Positions 42,977-53,938 of a stretch of 64,000 nt of DNA are shown here, in pieces. The DNA is taken from NCBI GenBank assembly GCA_001936135.1, contig CP012813.1, positions 868,001 to 932,000 on the forward strand, written 5' to 3'. Position 1 is the stretch's first letter, and each line of letters opens with the position of its first letter. Below the pieces are notes generated by a model that ran no database searches, was not told the origin of the DNA, and worked only from the letters and a program-made list of their open reading frames with translations. A program made the translations under genes and the position numbers. Source of the DNA: Saccharomycopsis fibuligera x Saccharomycopsis cf. fibuligera. Its lineage: Eukaryota > Ascomycota > Saccharomycetes > Ascoideales > Saccharomycopsidaceae.

Positions 42977-45900
42977 ATGGCTACAAGAACGTTTGCTTAT
43001 TCAAGTGCGCCGCTTCGTACGGTAAAGGAGGTACGTTTGTTGTCGTTGATGATGATGATGATTTGGCGCGTCCACACCCCGGTGGCGGCTGAGTGAATGA
43101 CCCCGATGAGGTTTCGTGTCTTTTCATAATGAGACATAAAGGAACAACGGGAACCAAACAATAATAAAGCATTTATGGTGAACATTTTACTAACATGTTG
43201 TTTTAGCTCCAATTTGGGCTCTTTTCACCTGAAGAAACAGTAAGTATATTTGACTTTGATGGGTTTTGTTATGTTAGCAACAACAAAAAAGTGGCGTCAT
43301 TGTGAAACAATTTTACTTTTTTGTACCTTTCAGTTGCATGTTTCTAATATCATTCTTTTTTAGCGTGCTATAAGTGTAGCAAAAATTGAATTTCCTGAAA
43401 TTATGGACGAGAATAAGAGGCTCAGGGAAGGTGGTTTGAACGACCCAAGATTGGGAACTATTGATAGGGCTTTCAAATGTCAAACTTGTGGTGAAGATAT
43501 GTTTGAATGCCCTGGGCATTTTGGACATATCGAATTGGCAAAGCCTGTTTTCCATATTGGGTTCATCAGTAAAATCAAAAAGGTTTGTGAGTGTGTTTGT
43601 ATGCATTGTGGTAAACTCTTGGTTGATAAGAAAAACATTCAAATGGAAATGGTTTGCAAAATAAGAGACAAAAATAAGAGATTTCAAGCTATATGGCAGC
43701 TTAGTAAAACCAAAATGGTTTGTGATGCAGACTTACCTACTGAGGAAGAATTGGAAAATAATGATGGCGAAAACCCTATCACTAATGGTGGTTGTGGTAA
43801 TTTTCAACCAACCGTTAGAAAAGAAGGCTTGAAACTTTGGGGTACTTGGAAAAAAGACAAAAACTCTGATGATGGCGATGCTCAACCAGAAAAAAGATTG
43901 TTGACTCCAAGTGAAATTTTGAATGTCTTCAAACATATTTCTGATGAGGATGCCGCTTTATTAGGTTTTGATATCGACTATGCCAGACCTGAATGGTTGA
44001 TTTTAACAGTGTTACCAGTCCCTCCTCCACCAGTTCGTCCATCTATTGCATTCAATGAAACTGCTAGAGGTGAAGATGATTTAACTTATAAGTTAGCAGA
44101 AATCTTGAAAGCAAATATAAATGTGCAAAAATTGGAAATGGATGGTTCTCCAGCGCATGTTATAACGGAATTTGAATCTCTTTTGCAATACCATGTTGCC
44201 ACTTACATGGACAACGATATTGCTGGTCAACCGGTGGCTTTGCAAAAATCCGGTAGACCAATCAAGTCTATTAGAGCAAGATTAAAGGGTAAAGAAGGTA
44301 GAGTTAGAGGTAATTTGATGGGTAAGAGAGTTGACTTCTCTGCAAGAACAGTTATTTCTGGTGATCCTAACTTGGACTTGGATCAAGTCGGTGTCCCAAG
44401 ATCTATTGCCCGTACTTTGACATATCCAGAAATTGTTACACCATATAATATTCACAGATTGACAGAGTATGTGAGAAATGGTCCAAATGAACATCCAGGT
44501 GCTAAATATGTTATTAGGGATACTGGTGATAGAATAGATTTGAGATATCACAAGAGAGCTGGCGACATTCAGTTACAATATGGCTGGAAAGTTGAAAGAC
44601 ATTTAATGGATAATGACCCAGTTTTGTTCAATAGACAGCCTTCTTTGCATAAGATGTCCATGATGTGTCATAGGGTTAAAGTTATGCCATTTTCCACATT
44701 CAGAATTAATCTTTCTGTAACTTCTCCATATAATGCTGATTTCGATGGTGACGAAATGAATTTACATGTGCCACAATCTCATGAAACCAGATCAGAGTTG
44801 TCCAATTTGGCCGCTGTTCCTTTGCAAATTATATCACCCCAATCCAATAAGCCAGTTATGGGTATTGTGCAAGATACTTTATGTGGTGTTAGAAAAATGA
44901 CCTTGAGGGACATCTTCCTTGAATATGACCAAGTCATGAATATCTGCTACTGGGTCAAAGATTGGGACGGTATTGTGCCTCAGCCAACCATTTTGAAACC
45001 AAAACCTTTGTGGACCGGTAAACAAATTTTGTCCTTGGGTATTCCAAAAGGTATCAACTTGATTAGATTTGAAGAAAAGACTACTTTCATGTCGCCTTTG
45101 GATGATGGTATGTTGGTTGTTAATGGTGAAATCATGTTTGGTGTCGTTAACAAGAAAACTGTTGGTGCTTCTGCTGGTGGGTTAATTCATACTGTTTTCA
45201 GAGAAAAGGGGCATACTGTTTGTGCTAAGCTTTTTAGTAATTTGCAAAAGATTGTGAATTATTGGTTGTTGCATAATGGGTTCTCCATTGGTATTGGTGA
45301 TACTATTGCTGATAAACCAACCATGACGAGAATTACTTCTACTATTAACGAAGCTAAGCAAAAAGTGCAAGAAGTCATCTTAGATGCTCACGCAAATAGA
45401 TTGCAACCAGAACCTGGTATGACATTAAGAGAAGCCTTTGAGGCTAATGTCGCCCAACTTTTGAATAAAGCCAGAGATGACGTCGGTAAATATTCTGAAA
45501 AGTCTTTGAAGGATTCCAACAATGTGAAACAGATGGTTATTTCTGGTTCTAAAGGTTCTTTCATTAATATTTCTCAAATGTCTGCTTGTGTCGGTCAACA
45601 AATGGTGGAAGGTAAGAGAATTCCGTTTGGTTTTGCAGACAGAACTTTACCACATTTCACCAAGGATGATTTTAGTCCAGAATCTAAGGGTTTCATTGAA
45701 AATTCTTACTTGAGAGGTTTAACCCCGCAAGAGTTTTTCTTCCACGCTATGGCTGGTAGAGAAGGTTTGATTGATACTGCTGTCAAGACCGCCGAAACTG
45801 GTTACATCCAAAGAAGATTGGTCAAAGCATTGGAAGATATTACTGTCCATTATGATGGTACCGTAAGAAACTCAACTGGTACTATTCTTCAATTTGTTTA

Positions 45901-48604
45901 TGGTGAAGATGGTTTGGATGGTACGCAAGTTGAAACTCAACCACTTGACTCATTGACCGCTTCTGATGAAGTTTTTGAAAAAAGATATAAGATTGATTTG
46001 ATGGATCCAGAAACGATGATCAAGTCATCTCTTATTGAATATGGCGATGATATTAGAGGTGACGTTGAATTACAAAAACTTTTGGATGAAGAATATGAAC
46101 AATTGGTAAAAGACAGGTTATTCTTGAGAGAAGTCTTTCCAACAGGTGAACACAAATGGCCATTACCAGTTAATCTTAGACGTGTGGTTCAAAACTCTCA
46201 ACAAATTTTCCACGTTGATGGCAATAAAGCTAGTGACTTGCCTCTTGACTACATTATCAAGAAAGTGCGTGAATTATGTGTCCAACTTAAGATTGTTAGA
46301 GGTGAAGGTGAAATGTTAGCTGAAGCTCAAGAGAATGCCACTGCATTATTCCAATGTCTCATCCGTTCCAGATTGGCTTCTAGAAGAGTTATTGAAGAAT
46401 TTAGATTGAATAAGGATGCTTTCAACTGGGTAATTGGTAAAGTTGAAGAATTATTTCAAAGATCTGTTGTCCATCCTGGTGAAATGGTGGGTGTTCTTGC
46501 TGCTCAATCTATTGGTGAGCCTGCTACGCAGATGACGTTGAATACTTTCCATTATGCTGGTGTTTCTTCCAAGAACGTTACTCTTGGTGTACCTAGATTA
46601 AAGGAAATCCTTAACGTGGCAAAGAACATTAAGACTCCATCCTTGACTATCTACTTGGAGCCATCATACGCCCAAGATGAAATGAAGGCTAAGACTGTGC
46701 AAGCAGCTATTCAATACTCTACCATCAAAGATATCGTGTCCTTGACTGAAATTTTCTATGATCCTGATCCAACCTCTACTGTCATTGAAGAAGATCTTGA
46801 TTTAGTGGAAGGTTTCTTTTCTATTCCTGATGAAGAAACTGAAAGAACGCTTGATCAACAGTCACCGTGGTTATTGCGTTTTGAAATTGACCGTAGTAGT
46901 TTATTCGATAAGCAAGTCACCTTAAGTCAAGTTGCCGAAAGAATTAAGCGTAGTTTTGGTCCTGATCTTTTCATTATTTGGTCTGAAGATGCAAGTTCTA
47001 ATAAATTGGTTATTCGTTGCCGTGTGGTTAGAGACAAGAAAGCTTACAACGAAGAAGTTGAATCTGAAGAAGATCAGATTTTGAAAAAGATTGAAGCATA
47101 CATTTTGGAACTTCCATTAAGAGGTATTGAAGATGTTGTTAGAGTGTTCATTTCCAAGAATGAGCACCATATGATCATTGACGAATCTGGTAGTTTCAAG
47201 AAAACTTCTGAAACCATTCTTGAAACTGATGGTGTTAATCTTGCTGAAGTTTTAGCTGTTGAAGGTGTTGATTATAAACGTACCTACTCCAATAATTTCG
47301 TTGAAGTGTTGTCTGTGCTAGGTATGGAAGCTGCCAGGGAGGTACTTTACAAGGAAACTTTCAAGGTTATTTCTTTTGGTGGTTCTTACGTTAATTATCG
47401 TCATATGGCTATGTTGATTGATGCTATGACATCAAGGGGTCATTTGATGGCTATCACTCGTCACGGTATCAACAGAAACAACACCGGTGCATTGATGAGA
47501 GCTTCTTTCGAGGAAACTGTAGAAATCTTGTTGGACGCTGGTGCTTCCGCTGAGCTTGATGACTGTGGTGGTGTTTCCGAAAATGTGTTGTTGGGTCAAA
47601 TGGCACCAGTGGGTACAGGTACTTTTGACCTTCTCATGAATGAGGAGATGCTAAAGGATGTTCCGTATAATGTGAATTTGCCATCTAGTTCGTTTGTCAA
47701 ATCAACTGCTGCAGTTGAAGGTTCTGCCACTCCTTATGATAATGACGCACCAATGTATGAGGATGACATTGAAATTGATGAGGATATTAACTTCTCTCCA
47801 ATTCATGATAATAGTGTTTCTGATACTCGTGGTGGCTTCTCTGAATACGGTGGTGCTATACAAAGCCCATATAATGCTACCTCACCAATGACTGCTACTT
47901 CACCATTTTCAGGTTATCAACCAACATCTCCAGGTACTTTTGCTTCAAGTCCTTCATACGATCAAGGTGGTTATGCTCCAACTTCACCAAGCTACTCTCC
48001 ATCTTCACCAAGTTATTCTCCAACATCGCCAAGTTACTCGCCAACATCGCCAAGCTACTCTCCAACTTCTCCGTCATATTCACCAACCTCGCCAAGTTAC
48101 AGCCCAACATCTCCAAGCTACAGTCCTACTTCGCCAAGTTATTCTCCTACTTCTCCATCTTATTCTCCAACATCCCCATCTTACTCTCCAACCTCACCAT
48201 CTTACTCTCCAACATCCCCATCCTATTCTCCAACGTCTCCTTCTTATTCACCAACCTCCCCAAGTTATTCACCAACATCTCCTTCTTACTCTCCGACCTC
48301 TCCATCATATTCTCCTACCTCTCCATCGTACTCACCTACCTCTCCACAATATTCTCCTACCTCTCCATCGTACTCACCTACCTCTCCATCATATTCTCCT
48401 ACCTCTCCATCGTACTCACCTACCTCTCCATCGTATTCTCCAACCTCTCCATCGTATTCTCCAACCTCCCCATCATACTCTCCTACGTCTCCTAACTACT
48501 CGCCTACCTCTCCATCTTATTCTCCAACTTCTCCATCTTATTCTCCAGGATCACCTACTTATAGTCCATCATCTCCAAAGAACAATAATGAGAAGAAGAA
48601 TTAG
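42977..48604 (+). CDS. RPO21: RNA polymerase II largest subunit (Rpb1), two 5' introns
   Basis: Exon 1 42977-43030 ([18 protein letters not shown]), intron 1 43031-43206 (GTACGT; TACTAAC at 43188; TTTTAG), exon 2 43207-43239 ([11 protein letters not shown]), intron 2 43240-43363 (GTAAGT; TTTTAG), exon 3 43364-48604. The joined N-terminus [26 protein letters not shown] matches yeast Rpb1. The product is 1775 aa. Visible: clamp zinc motif [17 protein letters not shown], catalytic [10 protein letters not shown] with D488, D490 and D492 binding Mg, the bridge-helix/trigger-loop region ([20 protein letters not shown] and [19 protein letters not shown]), and a CTD of 29 heptads (residues 1566-1768) plus a Lys/Asn tail. 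Leu is encoded almost only by TTG or TTA, fitting high expression. Confidence 0.98.
47972..48580 (+). repeat. RPB1 C-terminal domain: 29 heptad repeats (YSPTSPS)
   Basis: 609 bp divide exactly into 29 21-bp units. Nearly all are consensus YSPTSPS. Exceptions are the first (Y-A-P), second (PSSPS), one ending in Q, one ending in N, and the last two ([14 protein letters not shown]). Synonymous codons vary, so the array is old and held by protein selection. S. cerevisiae has 26. Confidence 0.97.
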
Positions 48605-49378
48605 TTGGAAATTAGTCATTAGTAAGGCAGGCACTAGCAGTGTTGTAACCTGACCAACAAAAAAATCAAAATAATCTTAAAAAATTTTTGAAAGATTTTT
48701 TTTTTTTTCAACACCGAAAAAGAAGACCGCGTGTACGTGTGTGCTAATAAAGGAAGACGAATTTTGTAATTTAATAATGTTCTGATATAATTTTAAAAAA
48801 AAAATTTTTTTTTCGACTTATTTTTACGTATCTTATAAAAAAAAAAACTTTATTTTATTTGAATTAAAAAAAAAAAAAATTGTAAAACATGAAACATGAA
48901 ATATGTAGATGTATATTTTGGGCATTCTATTATGCTTTTCTCTATTTTCTTTTATTCTTCTCTGTTTTTCTTTCATTCTATTTTGTTTATTTTTTTTATT
49001 TTTTCTGATTTCTTACTTTTTATGAGTTAGCTATTGTATGAGCAAAAAATTAGAAAAATATGAAAACTTTGCTTGTTTAAAAAATAATAATGTGAAATCG
49101 TCTTTCATCATATTCCCGTAAACGTTGCTAGTGTTACATGCGCAACTTTTGTCACTTTACATAAAACTTGGTGGAGATCGCAGTTCTTGAAGGTCCATCA
49201 TCTTGCAATAAAAACTTAATATAAAGCACAACTTGTGTCTAATTACAATACAACATGAAACTAACGTCTGAGGAAAAGTCTAAAATGTAAAAACATTCGG
49301 ATAACACATTCAACTCAACCAGCACCTACATATATACAAGCAAAAAGCAATCATGAAAGCTATAAAACAAATTTTCCG
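48605..49378. other. Convergent intergenic region RPB1 / BPL1
   Basis: 775 bp, strongly AT-rich, with alternating A and T runs (48690-48710, 48795-48815, 48837-48880) suited to 3'-end formation. No gene seen. Confidence 0.6.
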
Positions 49379-51535
49379 TCAATGCTTTCTAGTAATCAAG
49401 CCTTTGAACATATCAAACGAGTTCCCATCAGGTTGTAATTCAAATACGTTCCCAGTAGGTCTATCCTCATTATCCAACTCTTCCACCAAAAGCAAACCAA
49501 AATTATCAGAGATTCCTCTAATTATGGCCCTGATATTACCCAAAGATCCAAGTGTAACAATTTGACCACTATGCAACCAGTACTTGTAGTATTGCGATAA
49601 TAATGGTCGGAATCCAAAATGCTTAAATTTACTAAATAGCCTCTCTAAACAAAACACAAATCTTGCAGCTAACCCTTCAAGAGTATAAGAGGGCAATGGA
49701 TCAAGACCATCAATGTGTCTGACTTTATTAAGTTGATTAAGCACCAAGTTCAATGAAGTGGTAGGAGCAGCATTGGAAACATTGGTGCCACTTCCCACAA
49801 CGAGGACGTAGTTGTTATCCTGCACCGTAGTATTAATCAATAATCCCCCAACTTTAGCGTAAATTGGATCAATTTCATAAACGTATCTGGAATTTTGTGG
49901 CTTATTGAAAAATTCAGGTTTGAGAATGTAGACATCGTTAGGCCATTTTATTTTGACGGGCATCTCAGCGTATCCTGATTCTGCATCTCCTCCATAAGAT
50001 AGTATTGCCTCAACTACCGCCATACTGGTAAGATATTGAACAAATACCACTGGTGCTTGTTTGGCTTGTTCCAAAGACAAGCGTAATATCACGGAGATAG
50101 CTAATGTGCCCATTGGACTCACCCACACGTTACCGCCTCGGCCACGACCTGAGACTTGGGTAGTACCTATTGCGGTGAAGCCATCGGGCAAGTATCTGAG
50201 GATATTGTAATTTTTTTCAAGTAATGTGTTTGTAGAGGTCAAAATTTCACCATACATTAAAGGTTGTCCAAATGTCGCATTAAATTTCGATTGCTGTTCT
50301 TGTTCTCCCCAATTATCCTGTAAATGAGAATAGTATGAAAGAATGTTGAAGTATGGAGACATTTTAGCCGACGGTTTTTCACCATTTTCAAACACCCAAA
50401 GTTCCTTAACTGCAGATTCTGGGTCCTCGTAGTCTTCTTCGTGCATTTTAATATGTTTGGAAGTTTCACCGTTTCTGATCTTGCTAACTTTAAAAGTGTC
50501 GTTAGGAGCGCGAATGATAGTTTTCTCGTCATCGGAATACCCAATATCAGTTTCGATGTTTCTCAATATAGATGAAACTGCTTTAGGATCAATAGATGAC
50601 AAAATCAATGGGGTAAGTTTCGGTACTTTCGCATCCTCGGGAGTATTGACCTTTAACCCCAATTTTTCAAAACAAAGTCTCAAAAACACATCGCGGTCAT
50701 TTGAACTAGCAGTCATTTGGCTAACCAAATTTTCATTTTTTTTAGGAGTAGAAAAACTAATCAACGAAGGTTCAAATTCGCAATGAGGACCGAAAAGAAT
50801 TGCTGCTCCCTTGTTTACCGAGCAATAAACAACAGCCGCATTGGTATGCAGAGAGCCAGAATCAACGTCAATCTTTTCCAAGTACTTGGACAAAATCTCA
50901 ACATTGCTGAGCTTATCAGCATCCACAAAAGTTGGACCACCATTATAATGAGACACAAATGAAGTTGGCATATTATTATCAACACTAGCAAAATTTTCAG
51001 CTCCTTCTATAGAACAAATAGCTGCGCGTTCTCCGCGATCAGTGCCGTATTGAAAACCTCTGAATGCAGTTCCTCGAGCTACTCCTGGGTAAAAACCTAA
51101 CTCTCTTGATCCACTGACTTCCATATCAGTGCCAGTCTCAAACTCTAACCGTGATGCTGCATAGTATGCCCCAGCGCAAAAACCAATATATTTACCACCT
51201 CGCTTGACAAAGTTTTTGATCTTGCGGTTACCATCACCATTAAAGTCTCTGCAATAAGGCAAATCAGCACCGCCTGGGAAAACTAATAAAGATGTCTTTT
51301 CGCTCCATGGCTCATTTTTGAGCACTTTTGCATCGACACTGATCACCGCATAATGTGGAGACAAGAACCTTCTGAGAGTATGCAAACAGTGTTTTACAGA
51401 TTCAGCAGTGGTGCCAGCACCTAAAAAATACAGTTAGCATAAGTAGAAAATGAAAAAAATGGGGAACAATGATTATTATTGATCTTGGTCAAGATCGAGT
51501 AAGTATTGCGTACCAGAGTATACAAGGACGTTCAT
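49379..51535 (-). CDS. BPL1: Biotin-protein ligase (holocarboxylase synthetase), spliced
   Basis: Bpl1 attaches biotin to acetyl-CoA carboxylase, pyruvate carboxylase and other biotin enzymes. Exon 1 is 51535..51514 (MNVLVYSG start), the intron 51513..51421 (93 nt; donor GTACGC, branch GCTAAC, acceptor TTTTTTAG) and exon 2 51420..49379; total 687 aa, against 690 in S. cerevisiae. The spliced start MNVLVYSGAGTTAESVKHCL matches the yeast N-terminus. The N-terminal glutamine-amidotransferase-like domain includes LLVFPGGADLPYCRDF and IGFCAGAYYAA. The catalytic domain has SGRGRGGNVWVSPMGTL (biotinyl-AMP loop) and KWPNDVYI, then a C-terminal cap. The donor GTACGC is non-consensus, but the reading frame and homology demand it. 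Confidence 0.95.
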
Positions 51536-51782
51536 GATTTGCAAAATCAAAATTATGCCAATCTTAGCTTTTTCCCTCGCTTAAATCCGATTCGCTTGAG
51601 TAAATAGACAACCTTTAAAATGGCAAGATAATTTCGGCAAAACGGCGATGAGTCTTTATTCACTGATAAATTGAAACAATCCCCCAAAGGGCTTGAAATC
51701 TGAATTAGCCGTTTAGTCACGTGCTATATTCGTATTCCTATTTGGGAAAGAAGTGAGTCATGTTGAGTCACAAACATAGCCA
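51536..51782. promoter_or_regulatory. Divergent promoter BPL1 / orphan gene
   Basis: 247 bp shared upstream region with TCACGTGC (reverse of GCACGTGA) at 51717-51724, 59 bp before the plus-strand ATG. Confidence 0.5.
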
Positions 51783-53033
51783 ATGGACTCCACACCAACT
51801 GGGTTTTCAGGACTCCTAAAGCACCCAACTCAGGCAAAGCAGTATTTTAAAAGTGTTGCGGTTGCTGGACTCAGCAAATTATATTACATTACACCATTTA
51901 TGTCCACAAGAAACAACGGTCCAGTGTTTTGTGAAGCAAACACGTTGGGCACCACATTGCTCAACAGCCAGAACAACGCCGGTAAACAGTCTCAAAAATT
52001 GTACTCCACAATTGCGGATTTTGGTAGCTGGGCCAAAACTGAGAACCAGCAGCCAAACTCTGCTTTTACTCTCAGCTACAGGGAACAAAAAGCGGTTGCA
52101 AATACAATAAGAAATCAAAGTTCCAGTAAAGAAAATGAAAGCTTTAGTCCTCATTCCACCCAGCAGCAAAAGAATGAGTCTAAATCAAGGACATTGTCAC
52201 TGCGTACAAATGCTCAAAAAAGCACATCATCTTCTGAGATAATCAACTTGAAGCTTTCTGATGTAATACACTATCCACCCGTTCCTTTTGAGAGTGAAGT
52301 TCCGGTCTCAGCTGTGCGAAACGAAGTGTTGCGAAGAAATAGTCTTTATGGTGGCAGTCTGAACAGCTTCAATAATTTTATGGAAGAAAGACTTATCAGA
52401 TGGAGACCTTCGATATCTTGCAATAATGTTGACGACACTCTTTCAGACCGGCATATCTATCAAAGGCTACAATTACCGACTATTACTTCATTGCCCAGAG
52501 GAACTACAAGCAATTCACAAGTTACATCAAGATACGATACGGCTGAGGTAGGACCTTCAAACAATTTGTTCTCCAGGTTTGCACTAACGTTCACAGCCAA
52601 AGCACAGGATCAGCCGGAGGAATCATTTAGACGTATTGATGAAGAAAGTCCAGTAGGAAATGAACTGCAAAAGAGTACTCAGCAACTATATGAAAATGTT
52701 GAAGAGTTTTCGACTCAGCAAGTTAACCAGGAGTACCAGCAAGTGTCCAACTTTGCACCCCATGCTTTAGTTGCCGGTAGGCCAGCTTCTGGGAAGGAGA
52801 GAGTGCCAGCAAATGAAAGTAATGGTAGCCAGAGTAGGGCTGTTGAAGCCCAAAATAGTATAGTAAGGGCTCTTCCTTTTACTGAAAAGGATTTATATGT
52901 ACTATTTCCAGAGTACGCACAGACACTACAAGAGGAAAATTCAGAAGACAGTAATCTGAGCTGCTCTGAATGGTGCTCGGGCAGCTGGAACTGGCTGACT
53001 CAGTCCCTACAGTGCATTTTTAGGTGTGGATAG
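51783..53033 (+). CDS. Hypothetical protein, 416 aa, Ser/Gln-rich, unrecognised
   Basis: I do not recognise this protein. The ORF is 416 aa from an ATG with A at -3 and is far longer than chance in this composition. The N-terminus MDSTPTGFSGLLKHPTQAKQ, followed by YFKSVAVAGLSKLYYITPF, could hold a weak hydrophobic or targeting segment. The middle is Ser/Asn/Gln-rich and probably disordered, with an ordered-looking patch INLKLSDVIHYPPVPFESEV and RRNSLYGGSLNSFNNFMEER. The end is striking: CSEWCSGSWNWLTQSLQCIF then RCG, with four Cys and three Trp, a possible membrane-associated or acylated tail. It shares a 247-bp upstream region with BPL1. Confidence 0.7.
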   Translation: MDSTPTGFSGLLKHPTQAKQYFKSVAVAGLSKLYYITPFMSTRNNGPVFCEANTLGTTLLNSQNNAGKQSQKLYSTIADFGSWAKTENQQPNSAFTLSYREQKAVANTIRNQSSSKENESFSPHSTQQQKNESKSRTLSLRTNAQKSTSSSEIINLKLSDVIHYPPVPFESEVPVSAVRNEVLRRNSLYGGSLNSFNNFMEERLIRWRPSISCNNVDDTLSDRHIYQRLQLPTITSLPRGTTSNSQVTSRYDTAEVGPSNNLFSRFALTFTAKAQDQPEESFRRIDEESPVGNELQKSTQQLYENVEEFSTQQVNQEYQQVSNFAPHALVAGRPASGKERVPANESNGSQSRAVEAQNSIVRALPFTEKDLYVLFPEYAQTLQEENSEDSNLSCSEWCSGSWNWLTQSLQCIFRCG

Positions 53034-53195
53034 AACAATTTTTAGCATAAGAGTACATTATATATAACATTTATAATAGATATGAAAATCAATATAGATA
53101 TGAACATTAACAAGAGGCGAATCTAAAAAGAAAGATACACGTAACATCAAACATTAAAACAAGCAGTCATTATAAATAATTTTAAACATGGGTCA

Positions 53196-53567
53196 TTAGT
53201 CAAATAAAGTATCCACCGATGCACCAGTGTATAATTTGATCTGTTGTTTAGTGGCTGGAAGAACTTTGCACTTAACAAGTTTCTCACCACCTAGCTTTTC
53301 GTAAGCTTGGAATCTATGACATCCACCAAAGGCAAAATAGTATGTCTTGCCATTTTCTCTAACTTTAAGAACGTCTATTGGGGGCAATTCACCATTCAAA
53401 TCGGTTGCTTGTTCCAAAGAGCATGTCGCGCTAGCTGCGGGGATCCCATTTAATGTTGAGACCATCGAGTCAATTTTGCTGTAATCTAGCACCGGAGGAA
53501 TTGGTCTTTTAATTTGACTAAGAGGAAGGTATTCGACTCTGTTGATCAGTCCGCTTTGAATTGACAT
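53196..53567 (-). CDS. SRX1: Sulfiredoxin (Srx1)
   Basis: ATP-dependent reductase that repairs hyperoxidised (sulfinic) 2-Cys peroxiredoxins such as Tsa1. It is 123 aa from the ATG at 53567 (MSIQSGLINRVEYLPLSQIK). The frame extends further upstream but has no other ATG, and this start matches family length (yeast 127 aa). The signature FGGCHRFQAYEKLG holds the catalytic Cys83. RPIPPVLDYSKIDSMVSTL is the usual N-terminal block. Upstream lie two Yap1-type sites. It is the next gene downstream of the CDC1/TED1-family gene on the same strand. Confidence 0.95.
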   Translation of the reverse strand: MSIQSGLINRVEYLPLSQIKRPIPPVLDYSKIDSMVSTLNGIPAASATCSLEQATDLNGELPPIDVLKVRENGKTYYFAFGGCHRFQAYEKLGGEKLVKCKVLPATKQQIKLYTGASVDTLFD

Positions 53568-53938
53568 TGTAATTTTGTATTTGTTGATTTTAAAAGATAT
53601 ACGTGAAATATGGTGCAATATAAAAAAGTATAAATTTATGATTGTTCATAAACAAAACAGAGAGACAGAAATAAAATAGCATCGCCAGCCGTTCTTATAT
53701 GCCATCTGGGTGCTTATAAATTTGCGCTCGCGGGAGAGTCTAGAATCGTCACGAAGTCATCACATACATATGCAGCATCGTGCATTGAAGCATTACTAAC
53801 CGTTTCATTACTAACGACTTCGTTAACAGATATATAATCATGACAGCTTCCAGAACATCAACCCTGTTCCATTTCATTCCAGCTGTCTATACATACACAT
53901 ATACATCTATAAATACATTTCAGCCAACCAACCAGCGA
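53568..53938. other. SRX1 promoter region
   Basis: 371 bp between the CDC1/TED1-family stop and SRX1 start, both on the minus strand, so this is SRX1 upstream sequence. It carries two TTACTAA sites, listed separately. Confidence 0.6.
53793..53814. promoter_or_regulatory. Two Yap1/Cap1 response elements upstream of SRX1
   Basis: TTACTAA at 53793-53799 and again at 53808-53814, spaced 15 bp start to start, 226-247 bp before the SRX1 ATG. TTACTAA is the canonical Yap1 (Cap1 in Candida) site, and SRX1 is a Yap1-dependent oxidative-stress gene in S. cerevisiae. Confidence 0.7.

Noticed and set aside
47972-48580. Regular 21-bp repeats that could be mistaken for a satellite or CRISPR-like array
   Set aside because: They are in-frame RPB1 heptads with no spacers; this is a eukaryotic genome.
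47940-48653. 237-codon frame rich in His, Leu and Gln over the RPB1 CTD
   Set aside because: It is the shifted-frame shadow of the heptad repeats; a periodic sequence opens several frames at once.
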